NCBI GenBank assembly: GCA_015178975.1
Contig: WHVD01000097.1
Location: 186,001 to 250,000 of the forward strand
Direction of reading: 5' to 3'
DNA: 64,000 nucleotides
Origin: Hysterangium stoloniferum
Lineage: Eukaryota > Basidiomycota > Agaricomycetes > Hysterangiales > Hysterangiaceae
The notes under the pieces were generated by a model, which was not told the origin of the DNA, ran no database searches, and saw only the letters and a program-made list of their open reading frames with translations. Within the stretch, counting starts at the first letter, position 1; every line of letters starts with the position of its first letter. The position numbers and the translations under genes are program-made. Positions 43,789 through 56,084 of the stretch are shown here, piece after piece.

Positions 43789-46719
43789 AGAAGCGAGGAT
43801 TTGGCGTGTGCTATTAGTTTTTACTCTTTAGAATCGACGCTTGCTAAGTTTGGTCACGATATGTGATACGTGGGTTTGTTGAATGTAGCTATCGTGTTAA
43901 GTCAAGGTGGAGTGGCTATTAAGTCTAAAATAACACTTCGATTGCTGCGCTCATATCCACTCAGCGAGTCCAGCTGTGATACCCACTAAGCCACCACGGA
44001 TATCTCATAGGCAATTTGAGGATGGGAGGTGATGAAATGAATTACAGACGACAGACATAACCGTTCCTCGATCAACGAGCTCAAGAAGTTCAGTTAACAT
44101 TGATGTGCTATTTTAATTCAGGGATTCCTATGTACTCGCAACCCGAGAGTTTCATGCGCTTTGCGTAGCTCCATCAGTAAATGTAGTGTTCACTCCCGGC
44201 GTCAGCTTCCGGGGGAAGTCCCCCTTCACTTGGGAAGGCTTCAGGATGCTAACCAGGAGGTCGTAGAGGTCTTGAGGCCTCGGGAGGACGTTTCCCAGTG
44301 GACGATCAATTTACTACGGCGGAGCCCGGAGGAGAATTATCGAGCCGGCACTAGCCATCAACTTCAAATGTCAAGCCTCAAGGTTGAGTCACCAGAGCAC
44401 GCAAAGTACTACTTGTCCAAGTGTTGTGGATCATCAGTCCATATACCCATGTCTGAAGCGTGTGAAAAGATCGTAATGAGTGGTATGTGACAAGTCCGGT
44501 GTGATTATTCTGTTGCAGGCGTATCCGAAAAAACTGTCTCAAGCTTGAGATACAACTGCTCGCTAGTAGCAATAAATTGACCTCATCTCATGTGGGTATC
44601 AGTAGGGGGGGACCTCCTTCTGCTTGGGTCCCGCACTAGTAGGCTAGCTATTGTGTGCGTAAATGCTTTCCTTCGGATGGCGGCTATATAGTTAACTGGT
44701 GTTATGCGGTTAAATATCTGTTCTATACTCTACTTGCCGGCACAAGCCAGTGAATCTCAGCTGGGGTTTGGGCAAGCGGCTTGGCTACTTGACCCTTCCC
44801 CCACAGCTCCAAAAAGCAAGTTATCCTCATATTAGTGTTTGGCGTCCACTGCGACAAAAGGTACAGTCGGATCTCTCTTAACCTATAAACCCTCTACATC
44901 CCATGACTTTGTCGGGATCCCCAACTTGGTGTGTAGGCATTTCGAATCCCATACACCCTAATCCATAGCTTCCCAGAGTTTTATGGGGGTAAGAAACCCG
45001 TTCTTTGTTTTGAATTTCATCTGTTAAGGCGCATCTTGTCTAAGATCATACATACTAGATTATTTTCAATCAAGAAACCCACCCAACTCCCCATTTGAAC
45101 TTGTGTATCAGGCTAATGATGGTACAAGATGCGTCTTGTCCAAAAATATGTTTTCAAAAGAAAGGGAAAAAAAAACGAGTGTAATCAGTGACCTTCCGCG
45201 ATTGCCACAAAACGCTTCTGGATAACAATTGATACTAGTGAATTGGATTAACCCCCTAGAACATCTCCGGGTAAATTAAGGAAACATAGCATGCAGTTTC
45301 TTCGTCGCGTTAGATACCCCAGCCGTCGTTGCGCAGAATAAGGCATTTTGTCAGCATAGATGCATTAAGAAGCCTGCATGTGTGGGTGGCACAAGGGTTG
45401 ATGATATAGAGTTAAGACCTCGCTATGCGGCAAGAAAGTAAAGCTCATATCCTTTCTTTGACGATACAACAGCCAGCTCTCAGACTCAGTGGACCCGATA
45501 ACTAGTAGCAGCTCTTTGTAATAAAAATCTTGGTTGTATTCCATTAGATTCAAAACATGTATGTGCGAGTCCGAGGAATACGAGGACATGTGGGCGACAT
45601 ATTCCCGAAAAAGTAATTTAGGAACCACATATTTCCGGTCTGGTCAAATATGGTCACAGGACGCAAGGGAAGATGGACTCAGGTGTAATACGTTCCATCC
45701 AATTCTGGTGTTGGCATATCTCCTCTTCCTAAACCAAAAGTCGGCATCCCGACTGGGGGGGGAGTCGGAAAACCGGATAGCTCCTCTGGAGGACACGATA
45801 GCTACTATGTGAGAATTCTGGATCCTTCCCCAACAGCTAATTTCTGTGTCATTCAGAAGAACGACTTGATTCTAAGACATTAACTCTAGCATTTGTTTTC
45901 GATCAATATGGAGCTCTAGCGGACTGGGAGAACAGACTATGGACTACAGCCTTGTGTGTGCCCAGCACAACCATTGTATTCGTGAGCATGAGACGGTCAT
46001 TGTCCTCAAAGCACTCATGAAGTGGGAGTATAATTTGTAGAACATTGGAGTCATACCTCCCAAATGAGAAAGACTTTGGTAGGTCTTTACAGAAAATGCT
46101 AAGTCATACATTTTAGGAAGCAACCATAGATTTATTCATGGTCGTGTTGACAAGCTCAGTAGTGTTTGAAAAGATTGTTCAATTTATGTTGACCTTGAAG
46201 CCGATGTATTGGTATGTTTATTTTTTGTTCCCATGATGATCGCCATCTGCCCAAAGTTTTTCCGGATCAGCACAGCTTTGGATAACCCTAGGAATACCTA
46301 TTTCGAGTCAGCTCAACAGATTTTGGCCGGTGGCAAATTGATCCTGAATATGCTACTATTAGCACTGCCTCGATTCGAACGAACTTGTGTGCTTGATGAT
46401 GATCCCAGTGTGAGAAAAAAGGTCTTGATCAATCCGTTGACTCGACAGGCATTTCTTGGCGTGCGTTGCGACGAACTCCTACGGACAACGGCACAAGATT
46501 TGGGTGACATGTAAAAGATGGGACATGTATCCTTAGGTCAGCCAATATAGTATGGCAACAATGGTCACATTTGTCACATTCACCTTTTCGGCTATCTTTC
46601 CCTTTTACTGCCGCTGAGAACGTTTCGAATTCAGGTCCCCTACGATATCCTACACGAGTCCTTCATTTTCATACCTTTACGCCTCACTCTTTCTTCATTA
46701 GATGTTATAAAGTCTCTAA
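43789..46719. other. 2.9-kb stretch without a supported gene
   Basis: The region holds several open frames of 60-110 codons (for example 44,161-44,490 and 46,209-46,514), but none has a motif or family I recognise, a convincing intron pattern or codon use like the neighbours. I see no tRNA, no LTR ends and no long tandem repeat. The frame at 46,209-46,514 (ESAQQILAGGKLILNMLLL) could be a relic of a gene. The last few hundred bases should contain the chitin synthase promoter. Confidence 0.5.
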
Positions 46720-49700
46720 ATGGCTCACCCTCACTTTGGACCCGCTCGTTATGTCTCCTCCGACGTTCCAATCCCTACTCCCCGCGTACCAACTAAACAG
46801 CAACCAACAGGCACTCTTCGAAGGGGGAAGACCCTGACAAGACCAGAGCGTGGCGTTGCTCCTGTCCCATTGATTAACCCCCCCGCAATCCTACCAGCAT
46901 CTGCATCCGCGTCTTTGCCTTCCCATGCCTTGTCACAGGAAGTTAGTCAATGGAGTCTGTGGAGCATTTTCGCCCATGTTGTCACTTTTTGGGCCCCCCC
47001 GTTTCTCCTATCTACCATAGGTGGTTTGAAGGAGCGCGCTACTCGTCAGGCGTGGCGCGAAAAAATCGCATTATGCTTCATTGCATTAGTGTTGGGTGGT
47101 GTTGTCGGCTTCGCAACAGTCGGTCTGAATAGGGCATTATGTCCTGAGAGTTCCGGAACAAGCCCTAGCCGCTTCGCTAGCTTTGGATCTGACCCAAACA
47201 CACTAGGGATCCAAGGTTGGGTATTTAATATATCTCATTCCAAGATCACGCCGCAAGTCGATTTCTATCAGTTGGCCAAGGCCGCGCCTCTTCAAGATAT
47301 CACCACCTTATTCACCCAAACCGCTGCCAACTTTCCAGCTTGCACAAATATGAAGTTCGCAGCAGCTACCGACATTCCATGTTCAGATGCCGCTTCGTGT
47401 CCGCTAGGCGCTATTTCGCAAGCTACATTCTCCACACTGTCTATCATTAATACAACGAAAATTGTAGGTTATGATTGGACTCAAGTCAGACATCTCAATG
47501 GCTACCTTGTCATTGATGGGGCTGTGTTGAACCTTCTACCATATTTCAAAGCCCATCCGAAGGCTATAGCCAATGACAGTGTGGATATGGCCCTTCGAAC
47601 CGTTCTTGAACAGCAGGCAGCCGGGAGTGGAAAAGATGGCACCCGAATTTTCTACAATCGTGCAAATCTCAAAGCAGCAGTGCCGTGTTTAGTGCAGCGA
47701 TATTATGCCGGAAACATCGACAAGATCACACCAGGATGCTTCGTTTCACAGCTATTCCTTTATGTGGGTCTTGTCGTTATTCTGGGCCTTGTTCTTGTTC
47801 GCTTTGCTATGGCCTGTGTTTTCAATTGGTTCATGTCGGCCAGGCTAGTTGCAACACCGAAAAACTTGAGCCGGACAGTTATCAGTCCTTCCGTCCTTCC
47901 TGAAGGTGCCAATGTTACAATAGACAATAAGACCGGCACCGCTCCATGGGCAGGACCTAAAGGACGACAAGGCCAAAAACTGGTGAAGGCAACTCCATCG
48001 CCCGCGAATATCAGTTTGGCACAGATCGGTGCAGAATTATTCACGATATGTCTCGTCACGTGTTATTCAGAGGGCGAGGAGTCTATTCGAACCACTCTGG
48101 ACTCTATATCCAGCACCTCATACTCTGACGCGAGGAAACTCCTTTTTGTGGTGTGCGATGGTATGGTTACTGGTGCAGGAGAAAAGCGCAGCACTCCAGA
48201 TATTTGTGTTGGTTTACTTGAAGCAGACCCTCGTTTTGGGAATCCAGAACCCATGGGGTATTTCGCTGTTGGCTCTGGAGCCAAAAAGGAAAATAGAGCT
48301 ATGGTATATGCTGGACATTACAGTCAGTGATACCTGCTATCCGTGTCTCTTGTACTAATGAAGCTTTAGCTGTCGCTGGTCGTCGAACTCCAACCATGAT
48401 TATCGTAAAGTGTGGTACTGAGGCTGAAAGTCACTCAGACAAGAAGGCCGGTAACCGTGGCAAGCGTGATAGTCAACTCATCCTCATGAACTTCTTCTCT
48501 CGTGTCACATACAATGATCGTATGACCCCTCTCGATTTCGACATGTTCCGTAAAATCCAGTCTCTCATGGGTGTTACGGCTGACTTCTTCGAAGTCTGCC
48601 TCATGGTAAGTACTATGTCTTGACTGCATTGAGTATGGTTGTTGATCCATGACGGTAGGTCGATGCCGATACCAAGGTTTATCCAGATTCCCTCCGTCAA
48701 CTTGTGAACAGCATGCAACACGACACCTACATCATGGGTGTTTGTGGCGAAACACGGATAGCAAACAAACGACAATCATGGGTGACTGCGATTCAGGTTT
48801 ACGAATATTTTATATCCCATCATTTGGCCAAGGCTTTTGAATCTGTCTTCGGTGGTGTTACCTGTCTACCAGGGTGTTTTTCGATGTACCGGCTGAAGGC
48901 CCGTAAAGCTACTGGTGACGATTGGGTGCCAATCCTTTGCAAGCCAGAAATCGTCCGTGAATACAGTCAAAGTGAAGTGACAACATTGCATCAGAAGAAC
49001 TTGCTTCTTCTCGGAGAGGATCGCTTCTTGACGACGATTCTCCTCCGAACTTTCCCTAATCGGAAGATGATGTTTGTACCGCAAGCACGCTGTCGAACAG
49101 TTGCGCCTGATACTTTCCGTGTGCTCCTATCACAACGTCGTCGTTGGATTAACAGCACGATTCACAATCTCATGGAACTCGTCCTCGTTCGTAACCTCTG
49201 CGGTACATTCTGCTTCAGCATGCAGTTTGTAGTCTTCATGGATCTTCTCGGAACCGTGGTCCTCCCAGTGGCCCTCTCTTTAACCTACTCGCTGATCGTC
49301 AATATGGCCTTCCATCCTCCCAAAACCTTCGACCAAGCCATCCCACTCATGTTACTTCTAGCAGTTATCGGTCTCCCCGGAGTTCTCATCCTAATCACAA
49401 CGCGCAAGGTAGTTTATATATTTTGGATGTTGATTTATCTTGCTGCCCTTCCGATTTGGAACTTTGTCCTACCTGTATATGCGTTTTGGCATTTTGACGA
49501 CTTTTCGTGGGGTGCAACTCGGTAAGTTATGAAGAAAAAGTCACAGCGGTGTCTTGATTTTGATGCTGTCTTATAGTAAAGTAGAAGGTGAGGCTAAGGG
49601 TGAAGGCCATGACTCGGGATCAGGAACTGCCAGTGGCTCGTCGATACCGTTACGACGATGGGAAGATTGGGAGCGTTCACGCTTACGCAAAATCAAGCGC

Positions 49701-50297
49701 GAAGAAAAGCGGCGGCGAGACATGGCGCGCGCCTTTCCCAATGGATATAACGGAAGTGAATATCATTTCCTGGGTGATACACAAAGTCAATATGACGGGT
49801 CTGATACACTCTCCATGGCGTCGTCCGAGGAGGATCATTGGGGTGGACAGGTTGGCACGTATAATGAGAATGGCTCACAATACCCGCCGCCACCTCCCGG
49901 TTTGTTGTTACCTCATGATCAAATGATCAATACAGCGAAGACTGTGGATGGGGACGAAATGGCGGCCATGCTGGAGAGCGGTTTCGATGATCGACATCCG
50001 AGTCCGTTTTCATCGACAACGCGGTTTTTGGATACAAACGGACAACCTGTGGGCTCGGTTGGATACCAGTTGTCAGATGTACCGTCGCCTCCCCGAATCA
50101 GACCCTACCCCCCAGCGTTACGGCAGGATGGGCTCCCGCCACGTCGTGTCGTTTCTCCTCGATCACCTACAGTACCTGTAAATGCCTCAAGTTCGGCAAT
50201 AGAATGGAAGACACATGCGAAGAAACGTAGTGGAGGTGGCGGTGGACCTGGAAAGTATGGGCCTTTAGGGCCGTTGGACCCTGGGGGTAGAATCTAG
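46720..50297 (+). CDS. Class IV chitin synthase (CHS3-like)
   Basis: Four exons (46720-48322, 48370-48605, 48659-49521, 49577-50297) add to 1,140 residues. Order: a basic N-terminal tail with [17 protein letters not shown], two membrane segments (around residues 85-135), an extracytoplasmic cytochrome b5-like region ([13 protein letters not shown]), a third membrane segment ([20 protein letters not shown]), then the GT2 catalytic domain with VVCDG, VDADT (614-618), [18 protein letters not shown] and [11 protein letters not shown]-terminal cluster of membrane segments follows, ending in a charged cytosolic tail rich in Arg/Lys and Pro. There is no myosin motor, which separates it from class V. 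It polymerises UDP-GlcNAc into chitin at the plasma membrane; the yeast relative makes most cell-wall chitin and supplies chitosan. Confidence 0.95.
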
Positions 50298-50852
50298 TTT
50301 ATTTGTTTGATTTTTTTCATATCTTCTCTCTTGTCTCGGTATATCACCCACTGTCTGTCCTCTCTGTTTACATCCTTCGTTGCATTTCGTACTCACGGAC
50401 TATACCCGCCAATCCCACGCAACTCTAATGCATTCTACCCTTATTTTGTGTATACCAGAAGGCTATGAGCGAATATATATGGAAGGTTGTGGACTGTCTG
50501 ACTAAGAGGCCAGGTTGTTGGATAAGGTTCCCAGGACTCCGTCAACGCCCTGATGTGGCCTATTAACTGTCTTTCAACCATAGCGTTAGTCGCACCTTCC
50601 CTTTAAGAACTACCAGTACCTCCTCAGTCAGTCAGCTGATAACATTGTATCTCATATAAGTCTGCTTCTGTGTTAAAGGACAACGTTTTTGGATTCTTCA
50701 GATCTAATATTCTAGTAACCCACCCAACCTCCGCAAGACACTTTGCACGCCCATCTTCAATATCCACGCTTGTGCACTCGGAATCGTCTTTGAATCCATC
50801 GTAACGCTATACAGTCTTCGTTTTACGTTTCACAAGAGCTTCATCGGGTTTC
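50298..50852. other. Intergenic region, chitin synthase to F-box gene
   Basis: These 555 bases between two plus-strand genes show C/T-rich stretches near 50,340-50,400 and 50,700-50,760. I see no gene. Confidence 0.5.
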
Positions 50853-53632
50853 ATGAGCAGCTCTCAAGACGAAGGTATGGCTTCGTCTTCACAAACACTC
50901 GACGGCTTGCCTGAGTCAGTACTTGAGAGTATGTGTATGCCGATTCTGTTTTAAGGTCACGATTAATGCTTTCTTTCTGAAGCCTTGGTATCGCAAATCA
51001 TGCTGGCGTGTCCCTCACTGACCTCCACTCTGTTGTCCGGAATGGGCAAGCGTGTCCATTCTTGCGCTGTCCGAACGCTATTTACTTCGGTTACCCTTCA
51101 TGACGATGCTCGTCATTTTATGGCTGCCAATGTATCCCCACTAGCGTCACAGCACCCCCTGCAGGCTCTTCTATCGAACCCAGAACGGTATGCCAGTGCC
51201 GTAAAAAGAATCACTATTCAAGAGGCAGAACTACTACATTCTTCAAGTGTGCCGGGATCTCTCGGATTAGTTACCATCGATGAGGATGAGGAAGACTCTG
51301 ACAGCGATGCAGCAGGAAAATACGCTCGTGTCGCCGTCCAGCCAATGTCGGCAAAGGACCTGGCGCATCTGCTGTCGACTTGCGTACAATTGGAGGAGTT
51401 TCTATGGATCAGCTCAAATTTGCCGCCAGATGGCATAGGAGAGGTATGCATTGTGTGATTTGTCCCACCAGCCACTTGACATGCGAGATGTAGGTCCTTG
51501 CAGACAACTGTTCGCGACTTTCAGCTTTCATGTTCGTCCCAGAGCCTCCTTTGCGTGCTGCTTTAGCTGGGACGGCTCCTTCTGGTCGTCCCAACATTCC
51601 AAAATGGGATGCTCCGTCACTTTCACTTTTAGCCAGCTTGCCGTTAACGAAGTTGCATATAACCCGGTTATCTCAGTCCGGTGCACGAAGTCTCATGGCC
51701 TTTTTCTCTCAGCTCGGAGAAGAATCCCTTTTAGAAGACGTTAAGCTCGATTTTCTTTGGCTGGACGATCCTCTTTGTGAAAAGCTTGTTGAGGCGGGCC
51801 GGAAAATCAAGCGCCTCGATGTTAGCACTAGCGGTACCAAACTCACTGACAAAAGCATCATTAATATCTTTGACGGATGTGATTCATTGGAAACCTTCGG
51901 CTTGATAGAAGCTCAAGGTACGTAACCAGTCTGGCGGCTGTATTTGTTATTGTAAAGGTTGACACATCATCTTAGGACGTCTTACTCGCAATTTGTGGTC
52001 GAAAATTGACAAAACACCACCTCGTCTCCATACCTTGAAAGTGTGCATGTCGGAAAGTGGCCCACATCACTCTTGGACAGCGGACCATCTTCTTTCTCTC
52101 TCGCATCTTCAACTTCAAACAATCTCACATCTAACCATCATGCGGCTTACTTCGTCGCCTCAGCAATCTGCGTCTGGCACTGCTCTCGAATACAATGCGC
52201 CAATTGACGATGTCGCCATCTTGAAGGTTATACCAAAGGATTTAGTCGCCGCCATTAAAGAAGCTACTGCGCTAACCGTACTTGAATGTGATTGGTGGTC
52301 GTGGAAACCGGAAGACGTCAAAACTATACTGGAACGTTGTACTCAATTGGAGGTTAAATTATCTTCTTTCTCACTATTATGTTACTCAAGGGTTTCATTC
52401 TTAGTATTTGAAGTTGGCATTCGACGCGCCGTTCGCCAAATTATTAACGCTGACATCAGTATTTATACCTTTAACCAATCTTCTCAAGCTTTCTATTTGT
52501 ATTCCCTACAGCCATTCTCCCGGACTGGTTCCAGCGCTTTCATCACCACTGTCAACAACACTACCATGTAATCCTTTGACACCAGCTGCTTCACCCGTTC
52601 GGCGGCGGACGTCGCTACCTTCACCAGTCACAGATTTTGCGTCTCAGGTGTTTGTTGCTGATGATTCCAAACATGGCGAACAAGCGGACCCATCGTTACC
52701 CCCGATCAGAGACGTGAAGAGGTTTGTAAAGAAGTGTCCGAGATTGACTGAACTGGGTAAGTGCGCTTCTGCGCGATTCTGCTTATGCAGTATCAACCTG
52801 TTCTCTAGAATGGTACGGACGCAATGGCCGGGGCAGGTGGCTTGTGTCGCGCTCTGTGGCTACTTCAAAGATCAACACAAACGTGTCAGTAAAGTATTAT
52901 CCTCCTTTGGCTACGCAAAATGCGTGGAATCGAGCTATCCTTGAGAAAAATGCTATGGATGCCATTCACGCAGGGAGCACCTTTTCTCATAATATAGAGC
53001 GGAATGGTCAAGCCTGGACGGGACCTAAGGCGGAGCAGTTCTTTGTGCAGCGGACTGCTGAAAAGGATCGGGAAGATGTGGCAGCTGCCAACGACCGGGC
53101 CGGCAGATCCAACGGAAATGGTAAACGATGTTCCATCTCCTTAACGTCACCATCTGGCAACATATCTCTCAATACCGACCGCAAGTCAAACAACAGCGTT
53201 TCACCCGTTATGCCTTACACCCCTCTCTCGCCTCGGATGCAGTCGGAGCCGTTCACTGATCTTGTTACCGTCTCGACAAACGCAGAAGCACCGTCGTCCT
53301 CTTCGCCTCAGTCAACTCCGCCCAGAGGTACGTCGTCGGAGCCGCCTCCCGACAATGGAAATGTCTCTGGTCGTGTTAGACGTACAACGCCACCAAGCCC
53401 CATCCCTGCAACCCCTGGATCACCTGCTGGACGCGGAAGAGGTGGCAATGCAGGTAGAGAAGGTCGAGGTCGTGGCGGACATGCGAATGGTAAGTCGGGC
53501 GGCCGTGGTTCAAGGCGAAATGGGACTGGTGACTCTGGTGGCTCTTCTCGCAACGGTGGTAGCAACGGGAGAGGGCATGGAACTGCTCGAGGTGGCGGAG
53601 GCAAACGAAAAACAACAGTGCGGGCAACCTGA
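50853..53632 (+). CDS. F-box/LRR-like protein with RGG-rich tail
   Basis: Six exons (50853-50928, 50983-51443, 51494-51917, 51976-52352, 52405-52756, 52809-53632) total 837 residues. An F-box-like stretch lies near the start (LDGLPESVLETLVSQIM, residues 17-33), followed by irregular leucine-rich segments (LAHLLSTCVQLEEFLWIS, LPLTKLHITRLS, IKRLDVSTSGTKLTD, LEYLKLAF). The last 120 residues are Gly/Arg-rich (GRGRGGNAGREGRGRGG), as in RNA-binding proteins. F-box proteins join substrates to SCF ubiquitin ligases. The F-box itself is weak, so the class is tentative. The exon-5 acceptor could also be 12 bases further on without changing the frame. Confidence 0.78.
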
Positions 53633-54600
53633 TACGCTTTTACCTTTTTTAATCGAAATCCTGCCAATGGCTCGTTATTTTTTCTGTGCCACTAAGCCAA
53701 AAAAATTCTTTCCTTTAATTATTAAATGGTCCCTCACCTTCGTGTTTTCATCACTCGATATCGAGATTTAAATGTATTTACTTTAACGTAGGCCGTTGTG
53801 CCTCCCTGACCTTGTGACTGCAGCGTGACAACGCGAGATGGCATATATTGCTTCAATTAAATAAGAACTAAATTCCGATATCAACCAGTTCAGTCTACAT
53901 AATATGTATTATGCCTTCGCCACAAGGAACGCACAGGGACAGAGCATGAACAGCCATACCTTTTTATACATTCTGATTCTAGAACTTGTACTTCGTCGTG
54001 TCCCATCATTGAACATCTCCGTCAGACTTGAAGTTTCAATCGAAATATCTGGTTTGACAGTGGGTGTCCTATCTGTTCAAGTTCAGTTCTAAGCAATAAT
54101 GTTCTGGCGGGAAGGTTGATGGACCATACAAGAATCTCTGGAAAGTCGTTTAGGGAAAAAATTATCGAGTATCAAAGTCATGGAGCATCGATTGTTCTGG
54201 GTGACTTTTAATAAATCAATCATATCCTCAGCCTGGAAACTTCAGCTCTAGAAATATTTCTAAGCTTCAGCTAGAAGTACCAGTGTGCGCTCACTGATGT
54301 GTCTCACTGTCCTTAGTCCGACTTGAATGGTCACCTAGAAAAAGATGGCCTTGAAGGTATGAGACAAAAAACAGCAGGGTATCAACCGTAAAACCACCAT
54401 ATGGTGTCCTCGCTGGTTGGGAGGGTATTCATGTAGCCACTGAAGAACCTGTCAATTCTGACTATGACATGGAGTGAGTATAATTAACGCATAAAACAGA
54501 CCTGCATGATTAACGATTAATATTCTCAGAGACTCAGACAGCCTGGTGGCCCTGTTGCCAGATGTAAGACAAATTTCAGTTATCAAAATGCTGATAACCT
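53633..54600. other. Intergenic region before the GH3 relic
   Basis: No supported gene. An open frame at 53,904-54,092 has no recognisable feature. The N-terminal half of the GH3 gene would be expected about here but I cannot detect it. Confidence 0.4.
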
Positions 54601-55760
54601 TTACAAATGTATACTGTGCAAGTAGTGGGATCCGAGTTCTTGTCCGAGTTTGGAGGCGGCTGTGACTTGCCTGGAATACTTCTGAATCACGCCTCGATGG
54701 TACGGTGGTACGCGTGTTCACCTCTTGGTCCCGTCTTGGCCAAGATTCGGGCTATCTCTCAACTATTTATGACGCCAATCATGGAGGTTATAGTGGTGCT
54801 TTAAACAGAATGTCAGTGATGCCAATACCTCCCCTTGTGCTGAAAAATTGGAGGCGCATGCTCTGTTCAATTCAAGATAATGGTGCGTTGCCCTCACTGA
54901 CAGGGAGAAGAAAATCACTGCGATTGCTTTGGACATGACGCTTTCGGAAAAGAATATTATTGACAATGCATGGGACGCAGCCACGGTAGTTGTGGGATAA
55001 AAAAACACACTTCTTTATAAACGCCGAATATTCGCTGTATCTCAGGATGAGAGCTCGGGAATAATCCCCGTCGACTACACTATACCGCCCATCGATGCAA
55101 TTAATAGTATACAAGTACCACAGTTAACCTGCTCCCAAGGATCCCATAACTGCGCTGGGCTGTCGATCTAGATGTTGCCTTCGTTGTTTTAAATGCAATG
55201 AGCAGTGAAGTCTATACAATAAACGAAGATGAGGCCGATACTAGTAGGAATGATATTGTTTTGGTAAAACGCAATCTTCTACATATTTCAAAATTTCTCT
55301 GATTTACCATGTTCAGGAGGTTCCTAGAGTCTACCATTGAGGCATCTCCTCCGGGAGTAAATTGGCAATCGTATATGCGTAGTTACATTAATGGGAAGGT
55401 TCTCAACATACAATCATGATCAGCTCACCAAATGTGACGGCTGTTGTTTACGGTGGTCGACAAGCTCATAATCCCACGACTGTGGACGATGTGAAGTCAG
55501 ACTATCAACGTTTCGATCGAGATTTTCTGGATCTGGCCAGTCATACACAGGTCTCATTTATTCAAAATCTCTATCTCGAAATCATACGCTTCTTCTGTCA
55601 TCATATATTCACGCGCGACAAAGATGGTATTGAAATTCTCCAACTCATTGTCTCACTAAAATGTGCGGCAGTACCGGGACCCAGAGTCAATGCATCAAAG
55701 CTACCGGGGGGAGGGCGGCTGAATCCAAATCTCGCTGTGGCACTGCTGTGATGTGATATT
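54600..55760 (+). pseudogene. Relic of a GH3 beta-glucosidase gene
   Basis: Fragments in all three plus frames follow the order of fungal GH3 beta-glucosidases: SEFGGGCDLPG, RLGQDSGYLSTIYDAN (family: G-Q-D then Y-P near the end of the first domain), DNGALPSLTG (family: NGALPL), DAINSIQ, DLDVAFVVLNAMSSEVYT (family: DVALVFVNADSGEGY) and NVTAVVYGG (family: NVTAVVWAG). Frameshifts and stops separate them, and the N-terminal half is missing or beyond recognition. The living enzyme would cut cellobiose and other beta-glucosides outside the cell. The call rests on motif order, not on alignment. Confidence 0.55.
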
Positions 55761-56084
55761 CTATCACACCCACTTTTGTTAATCGAGCATGACAAACGGC
55801 ACAGAGTGTAATACCCCGATAAAATATTATGAGTACCACTGCCTTCCAATACTACGAAGAATGCTTTTAGATAACGCAACGTGAACGGGGATACCTCTCG
55901 AGTCAGAAGTGATGAATGAATTGTATAGCCAATAATACTAAACCAACTAATATATTCAGGTAATTAGGTGGATTCTAACATCAATGAAAAGATTTCGATG
56001 GGAAACCATTCCTATGGATGGCAGAAATTAACCACATAATTATTTCGTTATGGTAGTGAATTGTGCTAGTCGTACAACATGAGT
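55761..56084. other. Intergenic region, GH3 relic to SKI3
   Basis: The 324 bases between the relic and the 3' end of SKI3 show no further coding signal. Confidence 0.45.

Noticed and set aside
44161-44490. Possible small gene (109 codons)
   Set aside because: No recognisable motif, no intron support and no conservation evidence; chance open frames of this size occur throughout this region.
46209-46514. Possible gene fragment just upstream of chitin synthase
   Set aside because: The frame looks protein-like, but I could not link it to a family or to neighbouring exons; left as unassigned sequence.
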